Shown here piece by piece: positions 52,606 through 61,316 of a stretch of DNA of 64,000 bases (positions within the stretch are counted from its first letter, which is position 1; every line of letters starts with the position of its first letter). The notes under the pieces are model-generated. The model made no database searches, had not been told where the DNA came from, and worked only from the letters and a program-made list of their open reading frames with translations. Position numbers and translations under genes: made by a program. This stretch comes from Tateyamaria omphalii (GTDB taxonomy: Bacteria; Pseudomonadota; Alphaproteobacteria; Rhodobacterales; Rhodobacteraceae), in contig NZ_CP019312.1 in NCBI RefSeq assembly GCF_001969365.1, forward strand, positions 2,976,001 through 3,040,000, in the 5' to 3' direction.

Positions 52606-53811
52606 ATGATCACCTTCGACGGTGCGCAGGTTTTCCTGCCGGATGAGATTGCGGAAACGACTGTAACCGTCGTCGACGGCCGGATCGCCGAGATTGGCGG
52701 CCCCGCGGCAGGCACCATCGTCGATGCGCGCGGCCTGATCCTGGCGCCCGCACTCATCGACGTGCATGGCGACGCGTTTGAACGGCAGATGATGCCGCGT
52801 CCAGGCGTGTACTTTCCGATTGAAACGGCCGTCATCGACACAGACAGGCAGCTTGCGGCAAATGGCATCGCGACCGCCTACCATGCCATCACACTTGGGT
52901 GGGAGCCGGGCCTGCGCGACGTGGCGCGGGGGCGCGAACTGATGCGCGCGATGCGCGATCTGGCCCCGCGCCTTACCGTGGAAAACCGGGTGCAATTGCG
53001 CTGGGAAACCTTCGCGTTCGAGGCGCTGGACGTGATTGAGTGGGCGCTTTCGGCGCCGCTTTTGCCTTCTGTTGCGTTCAACGATCACACGTCAATGACC
53101 ATGCGCGCCTATGACGTGCCGATCCAGGAGCGCGCCTTTGAATTCTCGCCCGATTTTTCGATCGCAGCACTTGATGATATGCGCATGAGACAGCGGACGG
53201 CCCCCAAGGCGCATCGCGCCGGTCTGAGCGAGGACGAGTACATCACGCTTCTGGGCGCGGTGTGGGATCGGCGCGCCGCTGTACCCGACATGATTGCCGA
53301 GGTCGCGGAGATGGCGCGCGCCGCAGGCGCACCAATGCTCAGCCATGATGACACCCGCGCCGAAACACGCGACTTTTTCCGCAATCTGGGGGCCAGCGTC
53401 ACCGAATTCCCGATGGTCATGGAGGCCGCGGAAGCCGCGCGGGCCAGCGGCGATCCGATCGTCTTCGGCGCGCCCAATGCCGCGCGCGGCGGCAGTCATA
53501 TCGGGTCGCTCAGCGCGGGCGACATGGTTGAGGCGGGCATGTGCGATGCGCTGGCCTCTGACTATTTCTACCCGGCATTGCTGGCCGCCGTGGCAAGGCT
53601 TGACACCGAGCGGCGCACAGACCGCCTGTCCCTTTGGTCGTTGGTCTCAAGGGGCCCTGCGCACGCGATGAAGCTGCATGACCGGGGCGAGATCGCGGTG
53701 GGCAAGCGTGCTGACCTTGTTCTGGTGGACTGGCCCGATGGTTCGGTTCCGGCCGTTCAGGGCACGTGGGTCGCGGGCCGGTGCGCCTATCGCGGGATAC
53801 CAGCCGGATAG
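52606..53811 (+). CDS. phnM: PhnM-family metal-dependent hydrolase without C-P lyase partners
   Basis: 401 residues of the amidohydrolase superfamily. PhnM converts alpha-D-ribose-1-methylphosphonate-5-triphosphate to the 5-phosphate and pyrophosphate. Alignment from memory with E. coli PhnM is clear: LIDVHGDAFERQMMPRPGV (metal ligands His54 and Asp56), HDDTRAET, TEFPMVMEAAEAAR, GAPNAARGGSHIG and ALASDYFYPALL. The first ligand motif is HGD, where E. coli has HTD. No phnGHIJKL genes are nearby, so the usual substrate would have to come from elsewhere or the enzyme works on something else. Confidence 0.88.
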   Translation: MITFDGAQVFLPDEIAETTVTVVDGRIAEIGGPAAGTIVDARGLILAPALIDVHGDAFERQMMPRPGVYFPIETAVIDTDRQLAANGIATAYHAITLGWEPGLRDVARGRELMRAMRDLAPRLTVENRVQLRWETFAFEALDVIEWALSAPLLPSVAFNDHTSMTMRAYDVPIQERAFEFSPDFSIAALDDMRMRQRTAPKAHRAGLSEDEYITLLGAVWDRRAAVPDMIAEVAEMARAAGAPMLSHDDTRAETRDFFRNLGASVTEFPMVMEAAEAARASGDPIVFGAPNAARGGSHIGSLSAGDMVEAGMCDALASDYFYPALLAAVARLDTERRTDRLSLWSLVSRGPAHAMKLHDRGEIAVGKRADLVLVDWPDGSVPAVQGTWVAGRCAYRGIPAG

Positions 53812-53907
53812 CACATGTCGCAACGGTCGACGTTCGGTGCAAAAAGACTGCCCGCGATGCCGTTCCGCCGTTTTGCCGAGATGCAGGTGACGGACGAATT
53901 GCAAGTA

Positions 53908-54204
53908 TCAGGTCGCGGGCGTTGTTTCCGCCGGTGTCCGGGTGCAGATCGGACGCCCGTCCTTGTTGCGCAGCGGCAGGAAGGTTGTTTCGACCGGGCC
54001 CACGTGCCGGTAGACAAGGCAGCCGTCCACCGGATCGACCTTGACCGCGTTCAGATCCTGCTTGGGGTCGGCTATGGCCAGGATATTGTCCGGCAAGGGC
54101 GAGATGAAAGGCCCGCCTGCCGCGCCTGGTTGCGTGGTCTCGTCGCAGGCTGCCAGCATTGTCAGTGCCGCTGCAAGCATCACTCCGGTCCGTTTCATGT
54201 CCAT
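53908..54204 (-). CDS. Small hypothetical lipoprotein
   Basis: 98 residues from ATG54204 (MDMKRTGVML), with a lipobox MLAAC and acylated Cys near residue 20. The mature part is short, with PFISPLPDNILAIADPKQDL and two further cysteines (GCLVYRH, ICTRTP) that could pair in the periplasm. Unknown function. Longer in-frame extensions lack a ribosome-binding site. It converges on phnM and diverges from the esterase gene. Confidence 0.7.
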   Translation of the reverse strand: MDMKRTGVMLAAALTMLAACDETTQPGAAGGPFISPLPDNILAIADPKQDLNAVKVDPVDGCLVYRHVGPVETTFLPLRNKDGRPICTRTPAETTPAT

Positions 54205-54359
54205 CCCCCATGGCAGTGGTTGGCGGCTTTGACCGCTCGTCTCTGTTATCGTGGCAACTGTGCAGTCCTGCAACGCCGCGCCGCATCTGACGCCGACGTG
54301 AGTTGCGCGCAAGCCACGATTGGGCTGATGTGGCCGTATTTCGCATCAGGAGTGGTCTT

Positions 54360-55196
54360 ATGATCCGTTGCCTTGCTATCTTCTTTTTTGCGCTTCTGTC
54401 CCTGCCCGCGTTGGCCTGCGGGGGCCGTGACGACCCCTGTGCCCTGCCCAGCGGCAATTATCATATGGCCGTGCCCGAGACAGCCGCACCCAACGGCCCC
54501 AAGGGCATTGTGATGCATCTGCATGGCGCAGGTGGGCGGGGTCAGGGTTTGCTGACGTCGGACCTTGCACAGGAAGCGCTGGCGCGCGGCTATGTCTTTG
54601 TTGCCCCGGATGGCGATCAGCCCAGCCGCCGTTTTGATCGGGACTGGTCGGTGCGCGGCAAGGGGATGACCTATGACCGGCAGGATTTCGAGTTCTTGCC
54701 CGAGGTTCTGGCAGATGTCCGCGCGCGCACGGACACGGGCGCGGGCCAGGTCCTGTTGGCCGGGTTTTCTCGTGGCGGTTCCTTTGTCTGGGACATGGCC
54801 TGTGCGTCGCCCGATTTCGCAGATGCCTATGCCCCTATGGCCGGTGCATTCTGGGACGACTTGCCAGGCCAGTGCGCCGCGCCTGTGCGCCTGTTTCATA
54901 CCCATGGCTGGAATGACCGGACCGTGCCCCTGGAGGGTCGAACATTCCGCGACGGTGCTGTTGTGCAGGGGGATGTCTGGGCGTCGCTGAAGATCCTGCG
55001 CGCCACCAATGGCTGCGATGCCCGCCAGCCAGAACGCAACAGCTTTGACGGTGATCTGTGGTTTCGCCACTGGACCGATTGCCAGAACGGCGATCTGCGG
55101 TTGATGCTGCACAAGGGCGGGCACGGGGCGCCGGAGGGGTGGCCCAGCCGCGTGATGGATTGGTTTGAGGGCCAGGGGCTGGACCCCGAGGGGTGA
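54360..55196 (+). CDS. Secreted PHB-depolymerase/feruloyl-esterase-like hydrolase (LpqC type)
   Basis: 278 residues with a signal peptide (cleaved after PALA, the mature end beginning with Cys) and an alpha/beta-hydrolase core: VMHLHGAGGRGQG oxyanion-hole loop, LAGFSRGGSF nucleophile elbow and KGGHGAPEGW catalytic His. This is the LpqC/poly(3-hydroxybutyrate) depolymerase/acetylxylan esterase group. Paired cysteines (ACGGRDDPC, NGC...DC) suggest periplasmic disulfides. Substrate not known. Confidence 0.87.
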   Translation: MIRCLAIFFFALLSLPALACGGRDDPCALPSGNYHMAVPETAAPNGPKGIVMHLHGAGGRGQGLLTSDLAQEALARGYVFVAPDGDQPSRRFDRDWSVRGKGMTYDRQDFEFLPEVLADVRARTDTGAGQVLLAGFSRGGSFVWDMACASPDFADAYAPMAGAFWDDLPGQCAAPVRLFHTHGWNDRTVPLEGRTFRDGAVVQGDVWASLKILRATNGCDARQPERNSFDGDLWFRHWTDCQNGDLRLMLHKGGHGAPEGWPSRVMDWFEGQGLDPEG

Positions 55197-55206
55197 TCCG
55201 GGTCAG

Positions 55207-56184
55207 ATGTGCGGCATGCTGACACGTACCGATCTTGAGACCGCCGCTGATTTTGTTCACGCCCGCATGGCCCCCACGCCGCAGCACCATTGGCCGCTCT
55301 TGAGTGCCGCGACGGGCGCCGAGGTGTGGGTGAAGCACGAGAACCATACACCCACGGGTGCCTTTAAGGTGCGAGGGGCGCTGACCTTTATGGATTGGCT
55401 GACCCGGACACACCCGGATGTGCCGGGCATCTGCACCGCGACGCGCGGCAATCATGGTCAGGGGCAGGCCTGGGCCGCGACGGGGGCGGGGTTGACCGCC
55501 AAGGTGTACGTCCCGCGCGGCAATTCGGTGGAAAAGAACGCGGCCATGCGCGCCTTTGGCGCTGAGTTGATCGAGTTTGGCGATGATTTCGACACCGCGC
55601 GCGAAGAGGCCTATCGCGTGGCGGAGGACGAAGGACTGTTTGTCGTCCCGCCCTATCATCCCGAGCTGGTGCGCGGTGTGGCGACCTATGCCTTTGAGCT
55701 GTTCAGTGCGCAGCCCGATCTGGACACCGTCTATGTGCCTATCGGCTGTGGGTCGGGGATTTGCGGGACGATCATGGCGCGGGATGCTTTGGGGGTTAAG
55801 ACAAAGATCGTCGGCGTTGTGTCGGACCGCGCGCAGACGGCCAAGCTGTCGGTCGAGGCGGGGCGGCTGGTGGAAACCAACTCCGCCAATACGTTTGCGG
55901 ATGGGATGGCGGTGCGGGTGCCCGTGCAGGAGGCGTTTGACGTCTATTCCAAGGGGGCCGAGCGTGTCATTGCGGTGAGCGACGATGAGGTGGCCGATGC
56001 GATCCGGCTGTATTTCACGGCGACGCACAATGTGGCTGAAGGTGCTGGGGCCGCGCCGCTGGCCGGGCTGATGCAAGAGCGCGCGCAGATGGCTGGCAAG
56101 CGTGTGGGCGTGATCCTGTGCGGCGGCAACATCGACACCGCGTGGTTCCGTACGGTGCTGGACGGCGCGACGCCGCAGGTCTGA
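55207..56184 (+). CDS. Threonine/serine dehydratase-like PLP enzyme
   Basis: 325 residues, fold-type II PLP enzyme. The PLP lysine is in TGAFKVRGAL, the substrate loop is TRGNHGQGQAW, and the phosphate-binding loop reads GCGSGICGT where canonical threonine deaminases have GGGGL. It lacks a C-terminal ACT/regulatory domain, so it is of the catabolic type (IlvA-like, or EutB in hydroxyectoine use). ATG55207 and ATG55216 are both possible starts. It follows the esterase gene closely. Confidence 0.87.
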   Translation: MCGMLTRTDLETAADFVHARMAPTPQHHWPLLSAATGAEVWVKHENHTPTGAFKVRGALTFMDWLTRTHPDVPGICTATRGNHGQGQAWAATGAGLTAKVYVPRGNSVEKNAAMRAFGAELIEFGDDFDTAREEAYRVAEDEGLFVVPPYHPELVRGVATYAFELFSAQPDLDTVYVPIGCGSGICGTIMARDALGVKTKIVGVVSDRAQTAKLSVEAGRLVETNSANTFADGMAVRVPVQEAFDVYSKGAERVIAVSDDEVADAIRLYFTATHNVAEGAGAAPLAGLMQERAQMAGKRVGVILCGGNIDTAWFRTVLDGATPQV

Positions 56185-56269
56185 TTTTACAAAACTGACA
56201 TGTGGCTGTTACGTCTGCGTCAAGCAAACAAGCCAATCCGTGTGGGATTTGATCCCGATGGAGTGTCTT

Positions 56270-58441
56270 ATGACCAACCCCCTTCTTTGCATGACCTCGG
56301 CCCTGGCCCTGATGGCAGGCGCTGCCTATGCCGATGGCCATGCGGCCAAGAATTTCAACCGCATCGCGTCGTTCCCGGTCGTGACCAATATGGCCGAGGG
56401 TGAGGACACAACGCGCGAAAGCTCGCCCGAGATCATCGACGTGACCGCCGATGGGATGACGCTGGTTTATACCGACAGCCCGCTGGAGGCCCTTGGCCTC
56501 GTGGACATCACCGACCCTGCGAACCCGCAGCCCGGCGGCAACATCGCACTGGAGGGCGAGCCCACATCCGTCGCCGTGATCGGATCAACCGCCTTTGTCG
56601 GCATCAACACCTCCGAAAGCTTTACCAACCCGTCGGGCAAGATGCTGGCCATCGATGTGGGTGACGGGTCGGTCATCGCCTCTTGCGATCTGGTGGGACA
56701 GCCCGACAGCGTGGCCAAGGCGCCCGACGGGTCCTTTGTTGCCGTCGCCATCGAGAACGAGCGGGACGAGGACCTGAATGACGGGGTGATCCCGCAGCTG
56801 CCGGCCGGGTCGTTGCAAATGATCAACGTCGTCGATGGGTCGCTGGACTGTGACAGCATCGCGACCGCGGACCTGACCGGGCTGGCCGATGTGGCGCCGA
56901 CAGATCCGGAGCCGGAATATGTGTCGATCAACGGTCTGGGCGAAACGGTCGTGACCTTGCAGGAGAACAACCACATGGTCGTGGTGGCGCGTGATGGCAG
57001 CATCGTGAGCCATTTCTCGGCCGGGGCCGTGGATCTGGAAGGGATCGACGCCACGGACGAGCGCGGCGCGCTGATCTTTACCGAGAGCCAGATGGGCCGC
57101 CTACGCGAACCCGACGCTGTGACCTGGATTGATGACGAACATTTCGCCACCGCCAACGAAGGCGATTATGAGGGCGGATCGCGCGGCTGGACGATCTTCC
57201 GCAAGGACGGGCGCGTTGTCTATGAAAGCGGCGTCAGCTTTGAGCACGCGATGATCCAGATCGGGCACTATCCCGACAAACGGTCGGACGCCAAGGGGGT
57301 GGAGCCCGAAAGCGTGACCGCCGCCACTTTTGACGGCACGCCGTTTGTGTTTGTCGGGTCCGAGCGCGGGTCCATCGTGGGCGTCTATGACGTGACCGAC
57401 CCCGAAGCGCCGGTGCTGACGCAGATGCTGCCTTCGGGCATCGGGCCGGAGGGATATGTGACCGTGCCTGAGCGCAACCTGCTTGTGTCCGCCAACGAGG
57501 TTGATGGGCTGGAAGACGGTGCGGCGCGCGCGCATGTCATGCTGTTTGAGTATGGCGAAGGCGCCGCGGTTTATCCGCATCTGACATCCGAAGGGATGGA
57601 CGAGCTGACGGGTTGGGGTGCCCTGTCCGGCATGGTCGCGGATGAGGACGGTATGATCTATGCCGTATCCGACAGCTTTTACGGCTACCAGCCGCGTATC
57701 TTCAAGATTGACCCGTCCCAGACCCCGGCCCGCATCATCGAGGCCATCGACGTGACCCGTGCGGGACGGCCTGCGCAGAAGCTGGACATGGAAGGCATCG
57801 CGCTGGATGGCGATGCGTTCTGGATCGCCAGCGAAGGGCGCACCGACCGTGTGATCCCACACGCGATCTACAAGGTCGAGGCGGATGGCAGCATCGACGA
57901 GGAGATCGGCTTGCCGCCGGAGTTGATGGCGGTTGAGCGTCGGTTCGGGTTCGAAGGCATCACCAAGGTGGGCGACACCCTGTGGATGGCCGTGCAGCGT
58001 GAGTGGAAGGACGATCCGGCGAACCATGTGAAGCTGGTGGCCTACAACCTTGAGACCGAGGAATGGGGCGCCGTGCACTATCCCAAGGCGGAACCGGCCC
58101 AGGGTTGGGTTGGCCTGTCGGAAATCGTGGCCCATGGCGATCACGTCTATATCGTGGAGCGCGACAACCAGCATGGGATCGAGGCGGTGACCAAGAAGGT
58201 GTACCGCGTGCCGCTGGCCGAGATGGTGGCAGCACCGCTGGGCGGTGAGTTGCCCGTCGTGACCAAGGAAGAGGTGCGCGACCTGATCCCCGATCTGACG
58301 TCCACCGGCGGCTATGTGCTGGACAAGGTCGAGGGGCTGGCGATCACGACGGATGGCACGGCATGGATTTCGACCGACAATGACGGGGTCGATGACCATT
58401 CGGGCGAGACGATGTTCTATTCCTTTGAGTTGGCAGACTGA
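56270..58441 (+). CDS. Secreted esterase-like/phytase-like beta-propeller protein
   Basis: 723 residues with a signal peptide (cleaved after AYA). The N-terminal half has repeated propeller-type blades (MTLVYTDSPLEALGLVDITD, DSVAKAPDGSFVAVA, VGVYDVTDPEAPVL); the C-terminal ~320 residues match the 'esterase-like activity of phytase' domain (ELTGWGALSGMVADEDG, KLDMEGIALDG, FGFEGITKVG, KVEGLAITTDGTAWISTDND). ATG56270 has GGAGTG at the proper distance. A phytate- or phosphoester-related role would fit the nearby phosphorus genes but is not shown. Confidence 0.87.
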   Translation: MTNPLLCMTSALALMAGAAYADGHAAKNFNRIASFPVVTNMAEGEDTTRESSPEIIDVTADGMTLVYTDSPLEALGLVDITDPANPQPGGNIALEGEPTSVAVIGSTAFVGINTSESFTNPSGKMLAIDVGDGSVIASCDLVGQPDSVAKAPDGSFVAVAIENERDEDLNDGVIPQLPAGSLQMINVVDGSLDCDSIATADLTGLADVAPTDPEPEYVSINGLGETVVTLQENNHMVVVARDGSIVSHFSAGAVDLEGIDATDERGALIFTESQMGRLREPDAVTWIDDEHFATANEGDYEGGSRGWTIFRKDGRVVYESGVSFEHAMIQIGHYPDKRSDAKGVEPESVTAATFDGTPFVFVGSERGSIVGVYDVTDPEAPVLTQMLPSGIGPEGYVTVPERNLLVSANEVDGLEDGAARAHVMLFEYGEGAAVYPHLTSEGMDELTGWGALSGMVADEDGMIYAVSDSFYGYQPRIFKIDPSQTPARIIEAIDVTRAGRPAQKLDMEGIALDGDAFWIASEGRTDRVIPHAIYKVEADGSIDEEIGLPPELMAVERRFGFEGITKVGDTLWMAVQREWKDDPANHVKLVAYNLETEEWGAVHYPKAEPAQGWVGLSEIVAHGDHVYIVERDNQHGIEAVTKKVYRVPLAEMVAAPLGGELPVVTKEEVRDLIPDLTSTGGYVLDKVEGLAITTDGTAWISTDNDGVDDHSGETMFYSFELAD

Positions 58442-58470
58442 TTTAAGTCCCAACAAGGTTTACAAATTGG

Positions 58471-58501
58471 ACGCCGCCTGAGACATCGGGCGGCGTTTTT
58501 T
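58471..58501 (+). terminator. Rho-independent terminator
   Basis: ACGCCGCC (58471-58478), a 10-base loop, GGCGGCGT (58489-58496), then TTTTT. It ends the phytase-like transcript 29 bases after the stop. Confidence 0.87.
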
Positions 58502-58559
58502 GTTGGCTGATCGGCCCTCCCCTTACGGCGGCAACGCCGCCTGTCGGGCAATGGGGCAA

Positions 58560-58582
58560 GGTTTACTTGGCGAAATGAAGGA
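58560..58582. repeat. 23-base dispersed repeat, copy 2
   Basis: GGTTTACTTGGCGAAATGAA-type sequence matching 27728-27750 at 21 of 23 positions. It lies 15 bases before the start of the Hsp70-like gene, so it could affect its expression; here it is not inside a clear inverted repeat. Confidence 0.55.
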
Positions 58583-58597
58583 TTGGGGCGGCGCGTC

Positions 58598-59845
58598 ATG
58601 GCCACGTTGGGGATTGATTTCGGAACATCGAATTCGGCTGCGGGATATGTGCGGGACGGCGCGCCGCATCTGGTGATGATGGCACCGGGACAGACGACGC
58701 TGCCGACCACCGTGTTCTTTGATTATGACGCGCGCAAGATGTTGATGGGGCATCCCGCCAACGCGGCGCTGCTGGACGGGGTCGAGGGGCGGTTCATGCG
58801 GGCGCTCAAACGTGTCTTGGGCACATCCATCATGCATGAAAAGCGGCAGTTGCTGAACGAGCGCGTGACCTTTGTCGATATCATCGCGCGGTTCCTGGCA
58901 GAGGTGAAGCGGCGGGCGGAGGCAGAGGCCGGGCATGTGTTTGACCACGCCCTGTCCGGGCGTCCGGTCGTGTTTCACGGCAGTGGTGATCCACGCGAAG
59001 CGCAGGCAGAGGCAGATTTGCGCGCCTGTTATCTGGCGGCGGGGTTTGCGGACGTGTCGTTCCTGCCCGAGCCAGAGGCGGCGGCCATAGCCTCTGGCGC
59101 GCTGGATCATCCGGGTGCCATTGGATTGATCGTGGATATTGGCGGCGGGACGTCGGACTTTTCCGTTTTTCGTGCGCGAGACGGTGGGGTCGAGATTTTG
59201 TCGAACCACGGGGTGCGCATTGGCGGGACCGACTTTGACCGCTCGATCAGCATTGACCGGGTGATGCCGCTGCTGGGGGCCGGGACGCTGATCCGCAACG
59301 CCATCGGGCCGGGGACGCTGCCCGCGCCCAAGGCGATCTTCAACGATCTGGCGACGTGGGAGAAGATCCCGTTTCTCTATACCGCGCAGACGCGCCGGAT
59401 GGTCGCCGACATGGTGCAGATGGCCGAGGACCGGGACAGGATGGCGCGGCTGGGCGCGGTGTTGGAGAATGAGCTGGGCCATGATGTGGCCTTTGCCGTG
59501 GAGCAGGGAAAGATCGACGCCAATTCGGGGCGAACGGATGCGGTGATTGCATTGGGCGAGGTGGCGCGGGGGTTGAAGGCGGCGCTGCCGTGCGATGCGC
59601 TGCGGGGCATTCTGGACCCACATGCCGCTGCGCTGCGCAAGGGCGTGGCCGAGACGTTGGAGATGGCGCAGGTCGGCGCGGATCGGGTTGATCAGGTGAT
59701 TTACGTAGGCGGGTCCAGCCTGATGGCGATGGTGACGGACACGATGAAGGTGTGTTTTCCGGGCGCGCGGCATTCGTTTTCGGAGGTGTTTACCGCCGTG
59801 GCGGACGGGTTGGCCTTGGCTGCGGGCGCGCGCGACGCGGGATAG
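58598..59845 (+). CDS. Hsp70-family actin-fold ATPase without substrate-binding domain (YegD-like)
   Basis: 415 residues comprising only the nucleotide-binding domain: phosphate-1 GIDFGTSNSAAGY, phosphate-2 GLIVDIGGGTSDFSVF and adenosine motif IYVGGSSLM. E. coli YegD has the same size and also lacks the canonical DnaK C-terminal substrate domain. Function unknown; a chaperone-like role is inference. ATG58598 begins the family motif directly; a GTG or ATG five codons earlier has no support. Confidence 0.9.
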   Translation: MATLGIDFGTSNSAAGYVRDGAPHLVMMAPGQTTLPTTVFFDYDARKMLMGHPANAALLDGVEGRFMRALKRVLGTSIMHEKRQLLNERVTFVDIIARFLAEVKRRAEAEAGHVFDHALSGRPVVFHGSGDPREAQAEADLRACYLAAGFADVSFLPEPEAAAIASGALDHPGAIGLIVDIGGGTSDFSVFRARDGGVEILSNHGVRIGGTDFDRSISIDRVMPLLGAGTLIRNAIGPGTLPAPKAIFNDLATWEKIPFLYTAQTRRMVADMVQMAEDRDRMARLGAVLENELGHDVAFAVEQGKIDANSGRTDAVIALGEVARGLKAALPCDALRGILDPHAAALRKGVAETLEMAQVGADRVDQVIYVGGSSLMAMVTDTMKVCFPGARHSFSEVFTAVADGLALAAGARDAG

Positions 59846-59900
59846 GCGGAAGCTGGCCGTACGGGTGCGCGTGTGATGGGCCTTGGGTACCGGCGGTGCT

Positions 59901-60662
59901 ATGGCGCTGCACATGACGGATCTGATTGACGACGGGGACGGGGACCCGATTGTGTTCCTGCATGGGGCGGGTGTGGACAACGCCATGTGGGCGCCGCAGC
60001 AGGCGCATTTTCGCAGCACCCATCGCGTTATCATCCCGAACCTGCCCGGCCATGGCGGTGTGCCTGCGGTCGATAGCGTCGAGCAGATGGCAAAGGACGT
60101 GCGGGGGCGATTGGGCGCACTGGGGCTGCGCCGCTATGCGCTTGTCGGTCTGTCGCTGGGCGGCATGGTCGCGCTGGAGATGGCGGGGCGCTGGGGCGAT
60201 GAGGTGTCGCATCTGGCGATGATCGAGACGGTGCCGACCGTGACCGGCAGCATGGCTGCGCGGTGGGGCATCAAGGCGTGCCTGTTGCCGTTGCTCTGTG
60301 TTCCGCCGCGGTGGATGGCGCGACTGCCGGGGCGCCATCTGGGGGCCGAAACGTCCGAGGCGGCGACGTATTTGAAAGAGACGCTGCCCCGGTTGAGCGC
60401 TGCGCAAAACCACGCCCTGCTGAGCCTTGCCACCGACTATGACGGGCGGCGGCATTTGGGCGCTTTGGCGATGCCATGCGCGGTGATGGTCGGCGAAAAA
60501 AACGTGCGTATCCATGCCCGTGCCGCTGCTCTGGCAGACGCGATACCCGGCTGTCGGCATGTGGTCTTGCCCGGTGCGGGGCACATCGCGAACCTTGATG
60601 CCCCGGAAGCGATCAACGCGGCGCTCCACGAATTACTGTCGGTGCGTTCGGATCACGTCTGA
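59901..60662 (+). CDS. Alpha/beta-fold hydrolase
   Basis: 253 residues: oxyanion-hole VFLHGAGVD, nucleophile elbow GLSLGGMVA, and a terminal catalytic His in GAGHIANLD. It resembles the 3-oxoadipate enol-lactonase/haloperoxidase-like group, but the substrate is not determinable. ATG59901 is preferred over an upstream TTG. Its last 10 bases overlap the convergent ClbS-like gene. Confidence 0.86.
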   Translation: MALHMTDLIDDGDGDPIVFLHGAGVDNAMWAPQQAHFRSTHRVIIPNLPGHGGVPAVDSVEQMAKDVRGRLGALGLRRYALVGLSLGGMVALEMAGRWGDEVSHLAMIETVPTVTGSMAARWGIKACLLPLLCVPPRWMARLPGRHLGAETSEAATYLKETLPRLSAAQNHALLSLATDYDGRRHLGALAMPCAVMVGEKNVRIHARAAALADAIPGCRHVVLPGAGHIANLDAPEAINAALHELLSVRSDHV

Positions 60663-61171
60663 TCTGCGCGGCTCAGCGCGCGGTCGCGCATCACCTCGCG
60701 CATGAACTTCGAGGCGGAGCGGTAGTGGCTGGGGCCTGTCGCCTCCACCCAGCGGCCCAGGCGCCAGGTGTTCTTGGCGCCCGTCAACGGTCCGCCATAC
60801 AGCTCTGCGTCGGACCTCGTGTCTATGAAATCCAGCAAACGCGCGTGCCTGTCCCGCAACATTGCGACTGCGTCCGGCCAGCCCAGATCGGCCTGCGCGG
60901 CTCTCAAGTCCGCGTTGTAGCGTTTGAGGTCATTCCACTTGTACCCTTCGGCGGGAATGTGGACCGGCTTGCCCGCCTGCCCGTCCGCATACCAGCCAAA
61001 GAACAGATCAATCCAGTGGGCGCGGTGGCCGATGACGTCCTTGATCGAGGTGTCCTCGTCGAGCTTTTGCAAGGCGACACTGGCAGGCACCTGATCCAGC
61101 AGGATATTCAGCGTGCCGAATTCCTTGTGCGTGATGGCGGCCAGATCGGTCTTGTTTTGCGCGGCGGGCAT
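60653..61171 (-). CDS. ClbS/DfsB family four-helix-bundle protein
   Basis: 172 residues. The motifs TLNILLDQVP, DVIGHRAHWIDLFFGWY and GKPVHIPAEGYKWNDLKRYN, with LGRWVEATGPSHYRSASKF near the end, are those of ClbS/DfsB/IRC4, a DinB-like fold. ClbS of colibactin producers is a self-resistance hydrolase, but most family members are of unknown role. AAGGAGA precedes ATG61171. It converges with the hydrolase gene (10-base overlap) and lies downstream of the hsp20 terminator. Confidence 0.86.
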   Translation of the reverse strand: MPAAQNKTDLAAITHKEFGTLNILLDQVPASVALQKLDEDTSIKDVIGHRAHWIDLFFGWYADGQAGKPVHIPAEGYKWNDLKRYNADLRAAQADLGWPDAVAMLRDRHARLLDFIDTRSDAELYGGPLTGAKNTWRLGRWVEATGPSHYRSASKFMREVMRDRALSRADQT

Positions 61172-61246
61172 GGCGCGGTCTCCTTTTCGCGTGGAGATGA
61201 TGCGCATCATTTGTGCCTGCGCCTTGCGCCAGATCAGTTGGACATC

Positions 61247-61279
61247 AAAAAACCCCGGAGCGCGCAAGCACTCCGGGGT
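61247..61279 (-). terminator. Rho-independent terminator of the hsp20 gene
   Basis: On the minus strand: ACCCCGGAG, a 10-base loop, CTCCGGGGT, then a T-run. It lies 38 bases after the hsp20 stop and separates it from the ClbS-like gene. Confidence 0.9.
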
Positions 61280-61316
61280 CGTCCGACAGGGAGGAGGAGG
61301 TCGGACTTGGGTCGGC

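Noticed and set aside
57101-58456. 451-codon minus-strand frame opposite the phytase-like gene
   Set aside because: No family similarity and His/Gly/Arg-rich antisense composition; the plus-strand protein has conserved domains and a signal peptide.
58523-60034. 503-codon minus-strand frame opposite the Hsp70-like gene
   Set aside because: Basic, His/Arg-rich composition typical of antisense frames; the plus strand has intact ATPase motifs.
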